Shown: positions 15,787 through 15,791 of the stretch, piece by piece
Position numbering within the stretch: position 1 is the stretch's first letter
Layout: each line of letters starts with the position of its first letter
Origin: Fidelibacterota bacterium
Lineage (GTDB): Bacteria > Fidelibacterota > Marinisomatia > SCGC-AAA003-L08 > D37C17
Assembly: GCA_002705605.1 (NCBI GenBank)
Contig: PAJD01000024.1
Location: forward strand, 72,570-88,360
DNA: 15,791 nucleotides
Direction of reading: 5' to 3'
The notes under the pieces: generated by a model
What the model was told of the DNA's origin: nothing
Seen by the model: the letters and a program-made list of their open reading frames with translations, nothing else
Databases searched by the model: none
Position numbers and translations under genes: made by a program

Positions 15787-15791
15787 GATTT

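Noticed and set aside
1..15791. tRNA or rRNA genes, CRISPR arrays, insertion sequences, phage genes or defence genes
   Set aside because: I looked for them on both strands. Nearly all sequence is taken up by recognisable core genes and I saw no supporting repeats, cloverleaf or transposase motifs.

Overview
The window is a very AT-rich stretch packed with bacterial genes, with no tRNA, rRNA, CRISPR array or mobile element that I can see. Two head-to-head gene blocks start from a short shared intergenic region (about 4324-4478). The standard code fits, since TGA is used as a stop (for example at the secD/secF junction). Most genes lack a clear Shine-Dalgarno sequence, and the only textbook one precedes atpE. 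Gene content (separate secD and secF, bactofilin plus M23 peptidase, AtpZ, a DUF5117/DUF4953-type metalloprotease, a FakA-FakB fusion) and the compact AT-rich style suggest a streamlined, possibly marine bacterium of the FCB neighbourhood. Candidatus Neomarinimicrobiota (SAR406) is my best guess. Bacteroidota is less likely because SecDF is usually fused there. This placement is inference from gene content only.

Left block (minus strand, read from 4323 down to 1): parA, parB, an M23 peptidase, a bactofilin, an AtpZ-like protein, a small AtpI-position membrane protein, atpB, atpE, and the probable first codons of atpF at the window edge. Every junction from parA through atpB overlaps, by 4 to 32 nt, so the genes are almost certainly co-transcribed and translationally coupled. 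The block joins chromosome segregation, cell-shape or wall remodelling, and ATP synthase assembly in one transcription unit.

Right block (plus strand, 4479-15499): secD, secF, purA, a secreted zinc metalloprotease, miaA, a family-2 glycosyltransferase, a fused fatty acid kinase (FakA-like plus DegV/FakB-like), and plsY. Gaps are mostly 1-9 nt (35 nt before the protease), and the block ends in a strong hairpin terminator at 15509-15536. The last two genes form a clear metabolic pair: the kinase fusion should make acyl-phosphate, which PlsY transfers to glycerol-3-phosphate to start phospholipid synthesis.

Right edge (minus strand, 15786-15559): a convergent gene for a basic 75-residue protein made of two 31-residue repeats. 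I cannot assign it a function. It shares the bidirectional terminator with plsY.

The points most worth a second look are the FakA-FakB fusion next to plsY, the unknown two-repeat small protein, the overlapping par-bactofilin-ATP synthase operon, a degenerate parS-like site inside the M23 gene, and a possible leaderless secD transcript.
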